DNA of 64,000 nt from Martinezella lusitana (GTDB taxonomy: Bacteria > Pseudomonadota > Alphaproteobacteria > Rhizobiales > Rhizobiaceae), in the NCBI RefSeq assembly GCF_016901135.1, contig NZ_JAFEVL010000045.1, positions 930,001 through 994,000 on the forward strand, read 5' to 3'. The position numbers were made by a program, and so were the translations under genes. Positions 54,412 to 63,047 of the stretch are shown here, one piece after another (position 1 is the stretch's first letter; every line of letters begins with the position of its first letter). The notes under the pieces were generated by a model. It ran no database searches. It was given only the letters and a program-made list of their open reading frames with translations, and was not told the origin of the DNA.

Positions 54412-55116
54412 ATGCAAAGCGATGCGGAAAATGTGCGAGTGCGGGGATCCGGCACGCAGAGCGTCTATGTGACGCTGCGGCGGGAGATATTGTCCATGGC
54501 TCTCGAACCAGGCAGTCCACTCGATGAGGTGCGGCTTTCGGAGCGTTTCGGCATGTCGAGGACGCCGGTGCGCGAGGCGCTGCTTCGCCTTGCCGCCGAC
54601 GGACTGGTAACGACGCTTCCGAACAGGAATACCATCGTTGCCACGATCGATTTCGCCGGCCTTCCCACCTATTTCGAGGCGCTCACGCTGATGTATCGGG
54701 TGACGACGCGTGGCGCGGCTGAGAGACGGGATGCGGCCATAATGCGGACCATCCGCGCCCATCAGAAGGATTTCGCCGACGCCGTGCTCGCGCGCGATGC
54801 CTTTGCGATGATCGAGGCGAACCGTGAGTTTCACGTCGCCATCGCCGAGCTCGCCGGCAACCCCTACTACACGACATTCTTCGCGCGGTTGCTCGACGAG
54901 GGGCGACGCATCCTGCGGCTCTATTATTCCACCTTCGACGACCGCCTGCCGCGTCAATATGTCGATGAGCATGAAGAGATGATCGCCGCGATCGAGACTG
55001 GCGATGTCGAGCAGGCCGATAGGCTCGCAATCGATCACGCCGCCCAAATCGTCCGTCAGATCCAGGATTATGTCGCCCGTGACATGGATAGGCCGGTGGC
55101 TGTCAAACTGGGCTGA
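54412..55116 (+). CDS. GntR-family regulator, FCD type
   Basis: A 234-residue GntR/FadR-type regulator. ATG at 54412 with AAGGGG upstream. The N-terminal winged helix has SVYVTLRREILSMALEPGSPLDEVRLSERFGMSRTPVREALLRLAADGLV. The C-terminal FCD domain shows the metal-binding Asp and His pattern in EANREFHVAIAELAGN and DEHEEMIAAIETGDVEQA. It diverges from the DHDPS-family gene and precedes the peptidase gene, and probably controls both. The ligand is unknown. Confidence 0.92.
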   Translation: MQSDAENVRVRGSGTQSVYVTLRREILSMALEPGSPLDEVRLSERFGMSRTPVREALLRLAADGLVTTLPNRNTIVATIDFAGLPTYFEALTLMYRVTTRGAAERRDAAIMRTIRAHQKDFADAVLARDAFAMIEANREFHVAIAELAGNPYYTTFFARLLDEGRRILRLYYSTFDDRLPRQYVDEHEEMIAAIETGDVEQADRLAIDHAAQIVRQIQDYVARDMDRPVAVKLG

Positions 55117-55157
55117 AAGCTGGCCACGCAAGCGGCCGGCAATGACTGCATTTTTTC

Positions 55158-55165
55158 TGTCGACA
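55158..55165. promoter_or_regulatory. TGTCGACA palindrome upstream of the M24 peptidase gene (putative GntR site)
   Basis: Same 8-base dyad (with a preceding C) as at 54303-54310. It lies 87 bp before the peptidase start and follows a T6 tract. Confidence 0.35.
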
Positions 55166-55251
55166 TTTTGCCTACAGGGTCGCTAGTGTCGATGCTATTT
55201 CGTATGGCGCCAAAACGCATTCGCCTGGGATCATTGAGGAGAGTTGAAGAC

Positions 55252-56394
55252 ATGTCGTGGCAGCATCCCGTACCCCGGATCACCCAGGAGGAAAGGCAGG
55301 AGCGCCTTTCAAGGCTTCGCCAGCGGCTCGATGCGGAAGGCCTGGCCGGCATGCTGATTGGGCCGAGCGAGAGCCTGCGCTATTTCACCGGGCTCGTTTG
55401 GCATGCGAGCGAACGGTTCCTCGGAGCGCTGGTCACGCCGACCGAGCTTTATTACATCGTTCCCGGCTTCGAGCGCAGTCGCGTCGAAACCCTGCCGCGC
55501 CTGCCTGCCGAAATTCTCGAATGGCAGGAGGAGGAAAGCAGTGCTGGGCTGATCGCAAGCCTGCTCGGCGATGCCGGTGTTCTGGCGCTCGATGACAGCA
55601 TGCCGCTCTTTTTCTATCATGCATTGGCGGCCAAGCTCGGAACTGAAAGGCTGACGAACGGCGGGCCGATCATCAACGGCCTTCGCCGGATCAAATCGCC
55701 TGCGGAGATCGCGCTCATTCACTATGCGATGAACCTGACGCTCGATGTCCACCGGCAGGCGCATGCCTTGCTCAAGCCGGGAATCCGCGCGTCCGAAGTG
55801 GTGGAATTCATCGACCGGCGGCATCGGGAGGCAGGCGCGCATGGCGGATCGACCTTCTGCATCGTATCCTTCGGCGAAACGACGTCGCTCCCGCATGGCG
55901 CCAATGGCGACCAGACGCTCGGCGAAGACGATGTCATTCTCGTGGACACCGGCTGCCGCATCGATGGCTATCACTCCGACCTGACGCGAACCTACAAGCT
56001 GAAGACAGGCGACAGCGCCTTCGAACAGGCCTGGGCGATCGAGCGCGAAGCGCAGCAGGCCGTCTTCGACGCGGCAAAGCTGGGCGCCGCTTGCTCAAGT
56101 CTGGATGATGCGGCTCGTGCCGTTCTTGCGAAACATTCCCTGGGTCCGGACTATAGGCTGCCAGGACTGCCGCACCGCGCCGGCCACGGCCTCGGGCTGG
56201 AGATCCATGAGGAGCCCTATATCGTGCGCGGCAATGCGACACCGCTTGCCGCCGGCATGTGCTTCTCGAACGAGCCGATGATCGTTTTTCCGCAGAAATT
56301 TGGTATCCGGCTCGAGGACCATATCCACATGACGGCGGATGGTCCGCGTTGGTTCACCCAGCCGTCGAAGGGGCCGACCGAACCATTTTCCTGA
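55252..56394 (+). CDS. M24-family Xaa-Pro peptidase (prolidase/creatinase fold)
   Basis: A 380-residue M24B peptidase. The ATG at 55252 follows TGAGGAG. The pita-bread domain holds the metal ligands: Asp in VILVDTGCRIDGYHSDLTRTY (two Asp), His in HRAGHGLGLEIHEEP, Glu in CFSNEPMI and Glu in GIRLEDHIHM. The N-terminal creatinase-like domain is complete. It would split dipeptides with Pro or hydroxyproline at the second position in the cytoplasm. Together with the DHDPS-family gene this suggests use of collagen- or extensin-type peptides. Confidence 0.9.
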   Translation: MSWQHPVPRITQEERQERLSRLRQRLDAEGLAGMLIGPSESLRYFTGLVWHASERFLGALVTPTELYYIVPGFERSRVETLPRLPAEILEWQEEESSAGLIASLLGDAGVLALDDSMPLFFYHALAAKLGTERLTNGGPIINGLRRIKSPAEIALIHYAMNLTLDVHRQAHALLKPGIRASEVVEFIDRRHREAGAHGGSTFCIVSFGETTSLPHGANGDQTLGEDDVILVDTGCRIDGYHSDLTRTYKLKTGDSAFEQAWAIEREAQQAVFDAAKLGAACSSLDDAARAVLAKHSLGPDYRLPGLPHRAGHGLGLEIHEEPYIVRGNATPLAAGMCFSNEPMIVFPQKFGIRLEDHIHMTADGPRWFTQPSKGPTEPFS

Positions 56395-56406
56395 TGACAG
56401 ACATCC

Positions 56407-56436
56407 CCCGGCGCTCCGCAGGGAAATAGCGCCGGG
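56407..56436. terminator. Hairpin between convergent peptidase and DUF2278 genes
   Basis: CCCGGCGCT (56407-56415) pairs with AGCGCCGGG (56428-56436) over a 12-base loop, in the 70-bp convergent gap. A bidirectional terminator is likely. Confidence 0.6.
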
Positions 56437-56464
56437 AAATGCCTGAGGAACGGATCAGCCGGGC

Positions 56465-57514
56465 TCACGCCTGGAACGGAATAGTGCGTCCCGGCTGCTT
56501 TGCCTGATCCTTGGTGTAGGAGACGCCGTGGACCTTGATGCCCTGCGCATTAAGCAGGGTGATAATCCCGCCCTTGTTGGAAAGGGCAACGGGAGAGTGG
56601 ATCTCGACAACCTGCGTCGCGCCGGCAGCAATCGAACCTGCGAGCGGCATTGCGTTCTTCTGCTTGTCCTTGATTTGCCAGCCGGTGAGATCGACAGGCA
56701 CATCGGCGGTATTCAGCAGCGTGACGGTTTCGCGTTCGGGCGTCTTAACGTCGTTGACATAGGCGGCGATGATGCGCACCAGCCCGTCCGGTACATCGAA
56801 GGTCGGAATGGCGTCACGATCGACCGGCGCATGCGGCAGGTTCGGATGATCCTGGCTCGGCGCGACGATGACGGATCCGTCCGTGTCGTCCGAATGCCAT
56901 GCCTGCGTCTGGAACTTCATGAAGATCGCGACCCATTGCTGCTCGCGAGGAAACTCCAGTATCAGGCCGCCATCCTGCCAGGGACCGTTCTGAGAGGCAT
57001 ATTTTCCGCCCGGATTGCCCTGATTGAAATGGATGTCATGAATGCCGCGGCCGGGCTTGAAGCCGAAATATTGATCCGCCTTGTTGTTCTCCGGTCCCCA
57101 GGTCTCGCCAAAGGCATAGATCATCGCCTGTTCGTCCGACACGGCGCGCTGAATGTAGCTATCGATCTTTTCGTTGAGATCGTTGTCTGGACCCGCCGCC
57201 GAAATCGGAAGCGGTTTCAGTTCCCAGGGCTGCATGAGATTGCCGCGGATGAAATCGAGCGCGACGCCACCGGGCTGGCTGGGCGTCGGGTGCAATCCTT
57301 CCGGCAGCTCCGCCAGCTGTGCCGTGATCGGATGTTCGAAGCGATCCCGGACGAGAAATTCGACCTCGCTTCCATCCTGCGAACGCACATTGATCGCGAT
57401 GCGATACAGCGTCCCATTTTCCGAAACGAGCACTTGATAATGCGGACTCGAGCCGGTCGCCAGGCGATTGTTGATGGGTCTGCCTTTGAGCACGGCGTAA
57501 TTGTTAAGCGGCAT
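56465..57514 (-). CDS. DUF2278 (YukJ) protein with C-terminal lamin-tail domain
   Basis: A 349-residue protein. Residues about 1-225 match DUF2278: NNYAVLKGRPINNRLA, PHYQVLV, GGVALDFIRGNL, and GRGIHDIHFNQGNP with a conserved His pair. Residues about 250-345 form a lamin-tail/IG-like domain: VRIIAAYVNDVKTPERETVTLLNTADVPVDLTGWQIKDK, then EIHSPVALSNKGGIITLLN. No signal peptide visible. DUF2278 has no assigned reaction; lamin-tail domains in bacteria often sit on nucleases or surface proteins. It follows the sugar ABC operon after 140 bp on the same strand. Confidence 0.85.
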   Translation of the reverse strand: MPLNNYAVLKGRPINNRLATGSSPHYQVLVSENGTLYRIAINVRSQDGSEVEFLVRDRFEHPITAQLAELPEGLHPTPSQPGGVALDFIRGNLMQPWELKPLPISAAGPDNDLNEKIDSYIQRAVSDEQAMIYAFGETWGPENNKADQYFGFKPGRGIHDIHFNQGNPGGKYASQNGPWQDGGLILEFPREQQWVAIFMKFQTQAWHSDDTDGSVIVAPSQDHPNLPHAPVDRDAIPTFDVPDGLVRIIAAYVNDVKTPERETVTLLNTADVPVDLTGWQIKDKQKNAMPLAGSIAAGATQVVEIHSPVALSNKGGIITLLNAQGIKVHGVSYTKDQAKQPGRTIPFQA

Positions 57515-57654
57515 GACATCCTCCCTGGTCTATTTAAGGAAGAGCATAGTGTCGTACTTGAATGAAACTTCTGCGACATTAGAAGATAGCCGCGCGCGCG
57601 TCAAAGTTCTATCGGTTTGCGCGATTTGGCTCCAGCCAGGAAAAAAGTCGTCGC

Positions 57655-58713
57655 TTAGGTCGCCCTTTTTCCCTCTTCGTCGAAGACGTGCAGATGCTGC
57701 GGTGGAAAGGCGACATTCACCTGGGCGCCGGCGCTCAACGCACTGCGATCCAGCGTGAACACCTTGAACGGCAGGCCATGCAGCGAAAGATGTAGGATGA
57801 TGCCGAAGCCGGTGGGCTCGAGAAGCTCGACATTGGCGGCCATATTGGACTGATCCGAGGAGAGGACGACATGCTCTGGGCGAATGCCGAGGGTTGCCTT
57901 GGTGCCCGACGGCAGTTGCAGCGGCGCCGGCAGCGGCACGATGGTGCCGTCCTTCAGCTTCATGCCGCCGGTTTCATAGGTCGCATCGAGGAAATTCATG
58001 CCGGGTGAGCCGATAAAGCCGGCAACGAAGAGGTTGGCGGGGCGGTCGTAGAGCTCGAGGGGGCTCCCGACCTGCTGGACCACCCCGCCATGCATGGCGA
58101 CGATCCGGTCCGCCAGCGTCATCGCCTCGATCTGGTCGTGGGTGACATAGATCGATGTCGCTTTCAGGTCGCCATGCAATTTCTTGATTTCGGCCCGCAT
58201 CTGTTCGCGCAGACGGGCGTCGAGATTCGACAGCGGCTCGTCGAAGAGAAAGGCTTTGGGCTGACGCACGATGGCGCGTCCCATCGCGACGCGCTGGCGC
58301 TGGCCGCCGGAAAGCGCCTTCGGCCGACGTTCGAGCAGGGGATCGAGGCCGAGCTTTGCGGCAGCCGACGCGACCGCTTTCGCGATACTATCCTTCGCCA
58401 TCTTCCGAAGCCGCAGGCTGTAGCTCATGTTGCCGGCGACGTTCATATGCGGATAGAGCGCGTAGGACTGGAAGACCATGGCGATGTCGCGGTCCTTCGG
58501 ATGCAATTCGTTGACGCGCTTATCGGCGATCCGGATTTCGCCGCCGCTGATGTCTTCCAGGCCGGCGATCATCCTGAGCAGGGTCGACTTGCCGCATCCC
58601 GACGGGCCGACGAGGACGACGAACTCGCCATCCTTGATCCGGAGATCGATGTCGTGCAGCACCTGCACATGGCCGTAGGCCTTTTTGACGTTCTGGATAT
58701 CGATCGATGCCAT
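57655..58713 (-). CDS. ugpC: Sugar-type ABC importer ATPase, UgpC/MsmK family
   Basis: A 352-residue ATPase of the CUT1 class. Walker A GPSGCGKSTLLRMIAGLE, Q-loop region VFQSYALYPHM, signature LSGGQRQRVAMGRAIV, Walker B FLFDEPLSNLDARLR, and H-loop YVTHDQIEAM are all present. The C-terminal 110 residues are the TOBE/MalK regulatory part. It ends the importer operon, 4 bp after the MalG-like permease. UgpC-type ATPases serve sugars, glycerol phosphate or polyols. Confidence 0.94.
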   Translation of the reverse strand: MASIDIQNVKKAYGHVQVLHDIDLRIKDGEFVVLVGPSGCGKSTLLRMIAGLEDISGGEIRIADKRVNELHPKDRDIAMVFQSYALYPHMNVAGNMSYSLRLRKMAKDSIAKAVASAAAKLGLDPLLERRPKALSGGQRQRVAMGRAIVRQPKAFLFDEPLSNLDARLREQMRAEIKKLHGDLKATSIYVTHDQIEAMTLADRIVAMHGGVVQQVGSPLELYDRPANLFVAGFIGSPGMNFLDATYETGGMKLKDGTIVPLPAPLQLPSGTKATLGIRPEHVVLSSDQSNMAANVELLEPTGFGIILHLSLHGLPFKVFTLDRSALSAGAQVNVAFPPQHLHVFDEEGKRAT

Positions 58714-58717
58714 GTGA

Positions 58718-59548
58718 CTAACCCTTGACCGCGCCGGCCGTCAGGCCCTGCACGAGATAGCGTTGGATGAGCAGGAAGAAGAGTGCTGCCGGAATGAGCG
58801 CCATGACGCCGGCGGCCATCATCTGCCCGAAATCCACCGAGAATTTCGAGACGAAGGTGAGCAGCCCGACCGGGAATGTCGCAGCCTGGTTGCCATTGAT
58901 CAGCATGAGCGCGAAAAGCAGCTCGCTCCAGGCGGCCGTGAAGACGAAGCCGAGCGTCGCGGCGATGCCGGGCAGCGTCAGCGGCAGAATGATCTGTCGG
59001 AACGCGATAAATTGGGTCGCTCCGTCGATCATGGCAGCCTCTTCCAGATCCTTCGGAATGCCGTCGAAGAAGGACTGCATCAGGAAGGTGGCGAACGGCA
59101 CGTTGAAGGCCGTGTAGACGACGACGAGGCCGGTGAGACTATTTGTCAGATGCAGCGGCGTCAGGATCTTGAAGATCGGCGCCACAAGCATGACCAGCGG
59201 AAACATCTGGGTGAGCAGCATCAGCGCCACGATCCAGTACTTGGCGCGGAAGTTGAAGCGCGAGAGCGCATAGCCGGACAGCGAAGCGCAGATGGTGACC
59301 GCAATCGCCGTCGAGCCGGAGACGATCAAGCTGTTCTTGAAGAATGTCGGGAAGTCGCTGTGCTGCAGCACGAAAGCATAGTGTTCCCATGTCGTGCGCG
59401 ACGGCCACATGCGCACGCCTTCCGTATAGAGCAGGTCGTTCGGGGTGACCGAGACCTTCAGCAGCCAGAAGAGCGGGAAGAGCGCGAAGACTACGTAGCA
59501 GAGGATCGCCAGGCGGTGCGCGATGGTTGGGAGAACGGATCGTCTCAT
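58718..59548 (-). CDS. Sugar-type ABC importer permease, MalG family
   Basis: A 276-residue inner-membrane protein. Six hydrophobic helices and the EAA loop DLEEAAMIDGATQFIAFRQIILPLTLPG near residues 167-194, which contacts the ATPase. It starts 3 bp after the MalF-like gene. Length and order are normal for the CUT1 class. Confidence 0.94.
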   Translation of the reverse strand: MRRSVLPTIAHRLAILCYVVFALFPLFWLLKVSVTPNDLLYTEGVRMWPSRTTWEHYAFVLQHSDFPTFFKNSLIVSGSTAIAVTICASLSGYALSRFNFRAKYWIVALMLLTQMFPLVMLVAPIFKILTPLHLTNSLTGLVVVYTAFNVPFATFLMQSFFDGIPKDLEEAAMIDGATQFIAFRQIILPLTLPGIAATLGFVFTAAWSELLFALMLINGNQAATFPVGLLTFVSKFSVDFGQMMAAGVMALIPAALFFLLIQRYLVQGLTAGAVKG

Positions 59549-59551
59549 GGC

Positions 59552-60493
59552 TCAATCCTTGTTCAGCAGGGTCTGCCGCAGCAGGATGATCAGCATGGAA
59601 TAGGCAAGCAGCAGGATCAGCAGCACCAGCGCGATGGCCGACGCATAGCCGAAGTCCAGCCGCCTGAAGGCCTGCGTGAAGATATAGCTGGCGACGATCT
59701 GCGTGCGGTCCGCCGGGCCGCCGCCCGTCATGACGACGATCAGGTCGGCGAAGTTGGAAACCCAGACCGTGCGCAGGAGCACGGTGATGGCGATGGTCGG
59801 CGCGAGGAACGGAAGCGTGATCGAACGGAAGCGCTCGAACCAGCCGGCGCCATCGATGGAGGCCGCTTCATAGAGATCGCGCGGGATCGCCTGAAGGGCT
59901 GCCAGCAGCGTGATCGCAAAGAAGGGAATGCCCCACCAGACATTGGCGATGATCGGCCCCCACATCGCATAGTGCGGATCGGAGAGAATGTTACCTGGCT
60001 CGCTCATCAACCCCATGGCGTAAAGCCAATGGGGGATCGGACCGATGACGGGATTGAAGAGCCATGACCAGTTGAGGCCGGCCAGGAACGAGGGAACCGC
60101 CCAGGGCAGGAACACCAGCGCCTGCACGATCGCCCTGCCGAAGAACGGCTTGTCGAGCAAAAGGGCGAGGATCAGTCCAAAGATGAATTGCAGCACAACA
60201 GATGCGCCGGTCCACCAGAGCGTATTTTTCAGCGCGCCGTAGAAGGCTACATCTTTGGAGAGGTCGCGGAAGTGCTGTAGGCCGATGAAGCCGCCCGAAA
60301 ATGGATTGAGCAATTGGATATCGCGAAATGCGTAGGAAATGCCGATCGCCAGCGGCACCAACATGACGGCGATGATGAGGATGAGGGCAGGGGCGCTGTA
60401 AAGATAAGGCTCCGAGGCGTCGGCGAGGCGCTTCAGCCACGGCCTTTGGTCGTGACGCCTGTCGAGCGTGTCGGTGATCGAAGTCATCTGCAA
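59552..60493 (-). CDS. Sugar-type ABC importer permease, MalF family
   Basis: A 313-residue inner-membrane protein with an N-terminal cytoplasmic tail and six helices. EAA loop DLYEAASIDGAGWFERFRSITLPFLAP near 200-228. It pairs with the MalG-like permease 3 bp downstream. Located 84 bp after the binding-protein stop. No long periplasmic loop, unlike E. coli MalF. Confidence 0.94.
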   Translation of the reverse strand: MQMTSITDTLDRRHDQRPWLKRLADASEPYLYSAPALILIIAVMLVPLAIGISYAFRDIQLLNPFSGGFIGLQHFRDLSKDVAFYGALKNTLWWTGASVVLQFIFGLILALLLDKPFFGRAIVQALVFLPWAVPSFLAGLNWSWLFNPVIGPIPHWLYAMGLMSEPGNILSDPHYAMWGPIIANVWWGIPFFAITLLAALQAIPRDLYEAASIDGAGWFERFRSITLPFLAPTIAITVLLRTVWVSNFADLIVVMTGGGPADRTQIVASYIFTQAFRRLDFGYASAIALVLLILLLAYSMLIILLRQTLLNKD

Positions 60494-60577
60494 GAGTTCC
60501 CGTTCGCGGCGTTCGGACGCCGTCTGTTTCAGGTGGGCAAGAATGGCGGCGGATCGCTCCGCCGCCGGATATGTGGA

Positions 60578-61837
60578 TTATTTCTTGGCGAGGAACTTCT
60601 GCCGCGCCTTGGTCAGATAGTCTGCCCACTGGTCGGCAAGATCCTTCGCCGAGATATCGCCGAGCATCGCCTGCTGCGAGGTCTTGATGGCGAGAGAATC
60701 CTTGAAGAAGGCGAATTCCTCAAGATAGGTCGGCATCACTGTGGGAACGGTGTCCTTGTCTCCCAGCTCCTGGAACCAGCCCTTGAACTGATCGCCGGCA
60801 TAGAAGGGATCCTTCTCAGCTGCGGTATAGGCCGGCAGGGCGCCGATCTTCTTGTTCCAGGTGAGGTTGCCTTCCGGTCCCTCGAGGGTCGCGATCAGCT
60901 TCCAGGAGAGGTCCTTGTTCTGGCTGGTGGAGAACATCGACCAGCCGCCATAGCCGATGGTCGGGAAGGATTTTCCGTCCGGTCCCTTCGGCAACGGCGC
61001 AACGCCGAAGTCATCCTTTTTCATGCGCTCGGCGACGGCGATCAGGGCGTCCGGATCCTGGTCGAGGAAGGCGCAGGTGCCGGAATAGAAGCCGGCAACG
61101 ACTTCGTTGAAGCCCCAGTTGACGCTATCCTTCGGCGCCAGGCCCTTCTTGTAGAGATCGACCATCCATTCGATGCCCTTGGACCAGCCCGGGCTGTTCA
61201 TCATCGACGTGCCGTCATCCTTGAAGTATTTGTTGTCGCCGGCCATGGAGGCGGCGAAGATCATCCAGCCGTTCAGGCCGCCCGGTCCGCCACGCATGCA
61301 GTAGCCATATTTGCCTGGCAGCTTCGAGACCGCCTCCGATGCCTTGACGAAATCGTCCATCGTCTTCGGCGGCTCGCTGACGCCGGCCTGCTCGAGGAGC
61401 TTCTTGTTGTAGAACATGGCGCGCAGGTAGAAGCCGTAAGGCAGCATATAGGCGGTGTTCTTCACGTCACGGCCGAGCTCGAGGGCGCGCGGCGTCAGTT
61501 CCTTCGTGTGCTCCCACTTCGCCAAATAGGGCTCGAGGCTTTCGAGCATGCCGTTGTTGCCGTAGAGCGAAAGCCAGGTGTCCGGCATTTCCATGACGTC
61601 GGGCGTGTCGCCGGCCGAGACCATGGTCGCGAACTTCTGGAAGGCCTCGTTCCAGGGCAGCGAGATGATATCGACCTTGGTGCCGGGATTGGCTGCCTCG
61701 AACTGAGCGACAATCGACTTCAGCGTCTCGGTACGCTCCGGGCTGGTGATCACTTCGACGAGCTTCAGCGTCGTATCGGCAAAGGCTGTGCCGGCCATCA
61801 TGGCGGTGAATAGTGCTGCGGTTATCAGTCTTTTCAT
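60578..61837 (-). CDS. Sugar-type ABC importer solute-binding protein (SBP_bac_1)
   Basis: A 419-residue periplasmic protein. Signal peptide of about 20 residues (MMAGTAFA-DTT). The mature protein shows the CUT1 pattern: LKSIVAQFEAANPGTKVDII, GDTPDVMEMPDTW and FLDQDPDALIAVAER. Substrate cannot be read directly. It lies 43 bp after the PLP-enzyme gene, so the importer may serve a sulfur-containing or amino-sugar compound handled by that enzyme. Confidence 0.93.
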   Translation of the reverse strand: MKRLITAALFTAMMAGTAFADTTLKLVEVITSPERTETLKSIVAQFEAANPGTKVDIISLPWNEAFQKFATMVSAGDTPDVMEMPDTWLSLYGNNGMLESLEPYLAKWEHTKELTPRALELGRDVKNTAYMLPYGFYLRAMFYNKKLLEQAGVSEPPKTMDDFVKASEAVSKLPGKYGYCMRGGPGGLNGWMIFAASMAGDNKYFKDDGTSMMNSPGWSKGIEWMVDLYKKGLAPKDSVNWGFNEVVAGFYSGTCAFLDQDPDALIAVAERMKKDDFGVAPLPKGPDGKSFPTIGYGGWSMFSTSQNKDLSWKLIATLEGPEGNLTWNKKIGALPAYTAAEKDPFYAGDQFKGWFQELGDKDTVPTVMPTYLEEFAFFKDSLAIKTSQQAMLGDISAKDLADQWADYLTKARQKFLAKK

Positions 61838-61880
61838 GCTTGGTTCCCCCTTTTTAGGTTTTCCTTTTGGGTTGATGACT

Positions 61881-63047
61881 TCACGAGGCGGCGGCGATCG
61901 CCTCCTCGAGTTCTCTCCACAGCGCCTCGGTTCCTTCGAGGCCGATATGGAGCCGCACGGAGCGTGGATTGATGCCGAAGGTGTGTGCGGAATTCGGCTG
62001 CGCCTTCTGCTGCAGCACGACTTCGCCCGGCACGATCAGGCTCTCATGTCCGCCCCAGCTCACGCCCAGTTTGAAGAGCCTGAGACGGTCGGCGAAGGTG
62101 CGGACATCCACGCCTTCGCGGAAGATGAAGGAAAACAGGCCGGACGTGCCGTTGAGGCCGGCTGGTAGGCGATTGGCAAGGCCCGGATGGCAGACCTGTT
62201 CGACGACGTCGAGTTCCTGCAGCCGCTTGGCAATCGTCATCGCAGCGGCCTCATGCGCCTTCATACGGATCGGCAGCGTGCGAAGGCCGCGGATCAGAAG
62301 CCAGGCATCGAAAGGCGAAAGCTTGCCGCCGAGATAGGGATAGGCTTCGGCTTTCAGCCGCGCGATCATCTCCTTAGAGCCGGCCACCACGCCCGCAACC
62401 ACATCGCTGTGCCCGCCGAGATACTTGGAGGCGGAATGGATGACGAGATCGACACCGAGCTTCAGGGGTTGCTGGAAATAGGGCGTCGCCCAGCTGTTGT
62501 CGATCATCGAGACGACGCCATGGCGCTTGGCGAGCGCAGCGAGAGCGCCGACATCGTGCGCCTCCATGACCCAGCTCGTCGGGCTTTCCATATAGAAGAT
62601 CTTGGCGCCGGGCAGTGCCTTGGCGACGGCTTCCTCGTCGCGGCCGTCGACATAGGTCACCTCGACCTTCATCCGTTTCAGGACTGTGCCGAAAAGGCGG
62701 AAGGCATCGGGATAGACATGCTTGACAGCGACGATCCGGTCGCCCGGCTCGACGAAGCTCAGCACGGCGGACGAGATCGCCGCCATGCCGCTGGCGAATC
62801 CGAGCGCATCCTCGCCGCCTTCGAGCTTTGCCAGCATTTCCTCGAACATGCGCACGGTCGGGTTGAGGCCGCGCGTATAGATCGGCCGCACCTTTTCGCC
62901 GCGATAGGAGGCGATCATCTCGTCATAGCTGGAGAAGGTGAACAGCGACGTCTGGAAGATCGGCGGCACCACGGCCTCGGCGAAATTGCCTTCGTCATGG
63001 GCTGTTATGAGAGATGCAAGATCGAACGGCTCTAGCCCTTCAGTCAT
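61881..63047 (-). CDS. Cys/Met-metabolism PLP enzyme (cystathionine gamma-lyase/synthase family)
   Basis: A 388-residue PLP enzyme. Start at 63047 overlaps the GntR stop by ATGA. Family motifs: YTRGLNPTVRMFEEMLAKLEG, FASGMAAISSAV, PLP-stacking region VMESPTSW, and SASKYLGGHSDVVAGVV with the PLP Lys. The C-terminus has SWGGHESLI and RLHIGLEG. Members make or break C-S bonds in cystathionine, methionine or related thioethers. Placement at the head of an importer operon under a GntR protein points to catabolism of an imported compound rather than methionine synthesis. Confidence 0.92.
   Translation of the reverse strand: MTEGLEPFDLASLITAHDEGNFAEAVVPPIFQTSLFTFSSYDEMIASYRGEKVRPIYTRGLNPTVRMFEEMLAKLEGGEDALGFASGMAAISSAVLSFVEPGDRIVAVKHVYPDAFRLFGTVLKRMKVEVTYVDGRDEEAVAKALPGAKIFYMESPTSWVMEAHDVGALAALAKRHGVVSMIDNSWATPYFQQPLKLGVDLVIHSASKYLGGHSDVVAGVVAGSKEMIARLKAEAYPYLGGKLSPFDAWLLIRGLRTLPIRMKAHEAAAMTIAKRLQELDVVEQVCHPGLANRLPAGLNGTSGLFSFIFREGVDVRTFADRLRLFKLGVSWGGHESLIVPGEVVLQQKAQPNSAHTFGINPRSVRLHIGLEGTEALWRELEEAIAAAS

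Noticed and set aside
54262..55131. N-terminal extension of the DHDPS-family protein (to 593 codons)
   Set aside because: It is antisense to the GntR gene; the barrel starts normally at 54261.
58763..61813. Two plus-strand frames of 434 and 499 codons
   Set aside because: Antisense shadows of the MalF/MalG permease and binding-protein genes; charged low-complexity sequence without domains.
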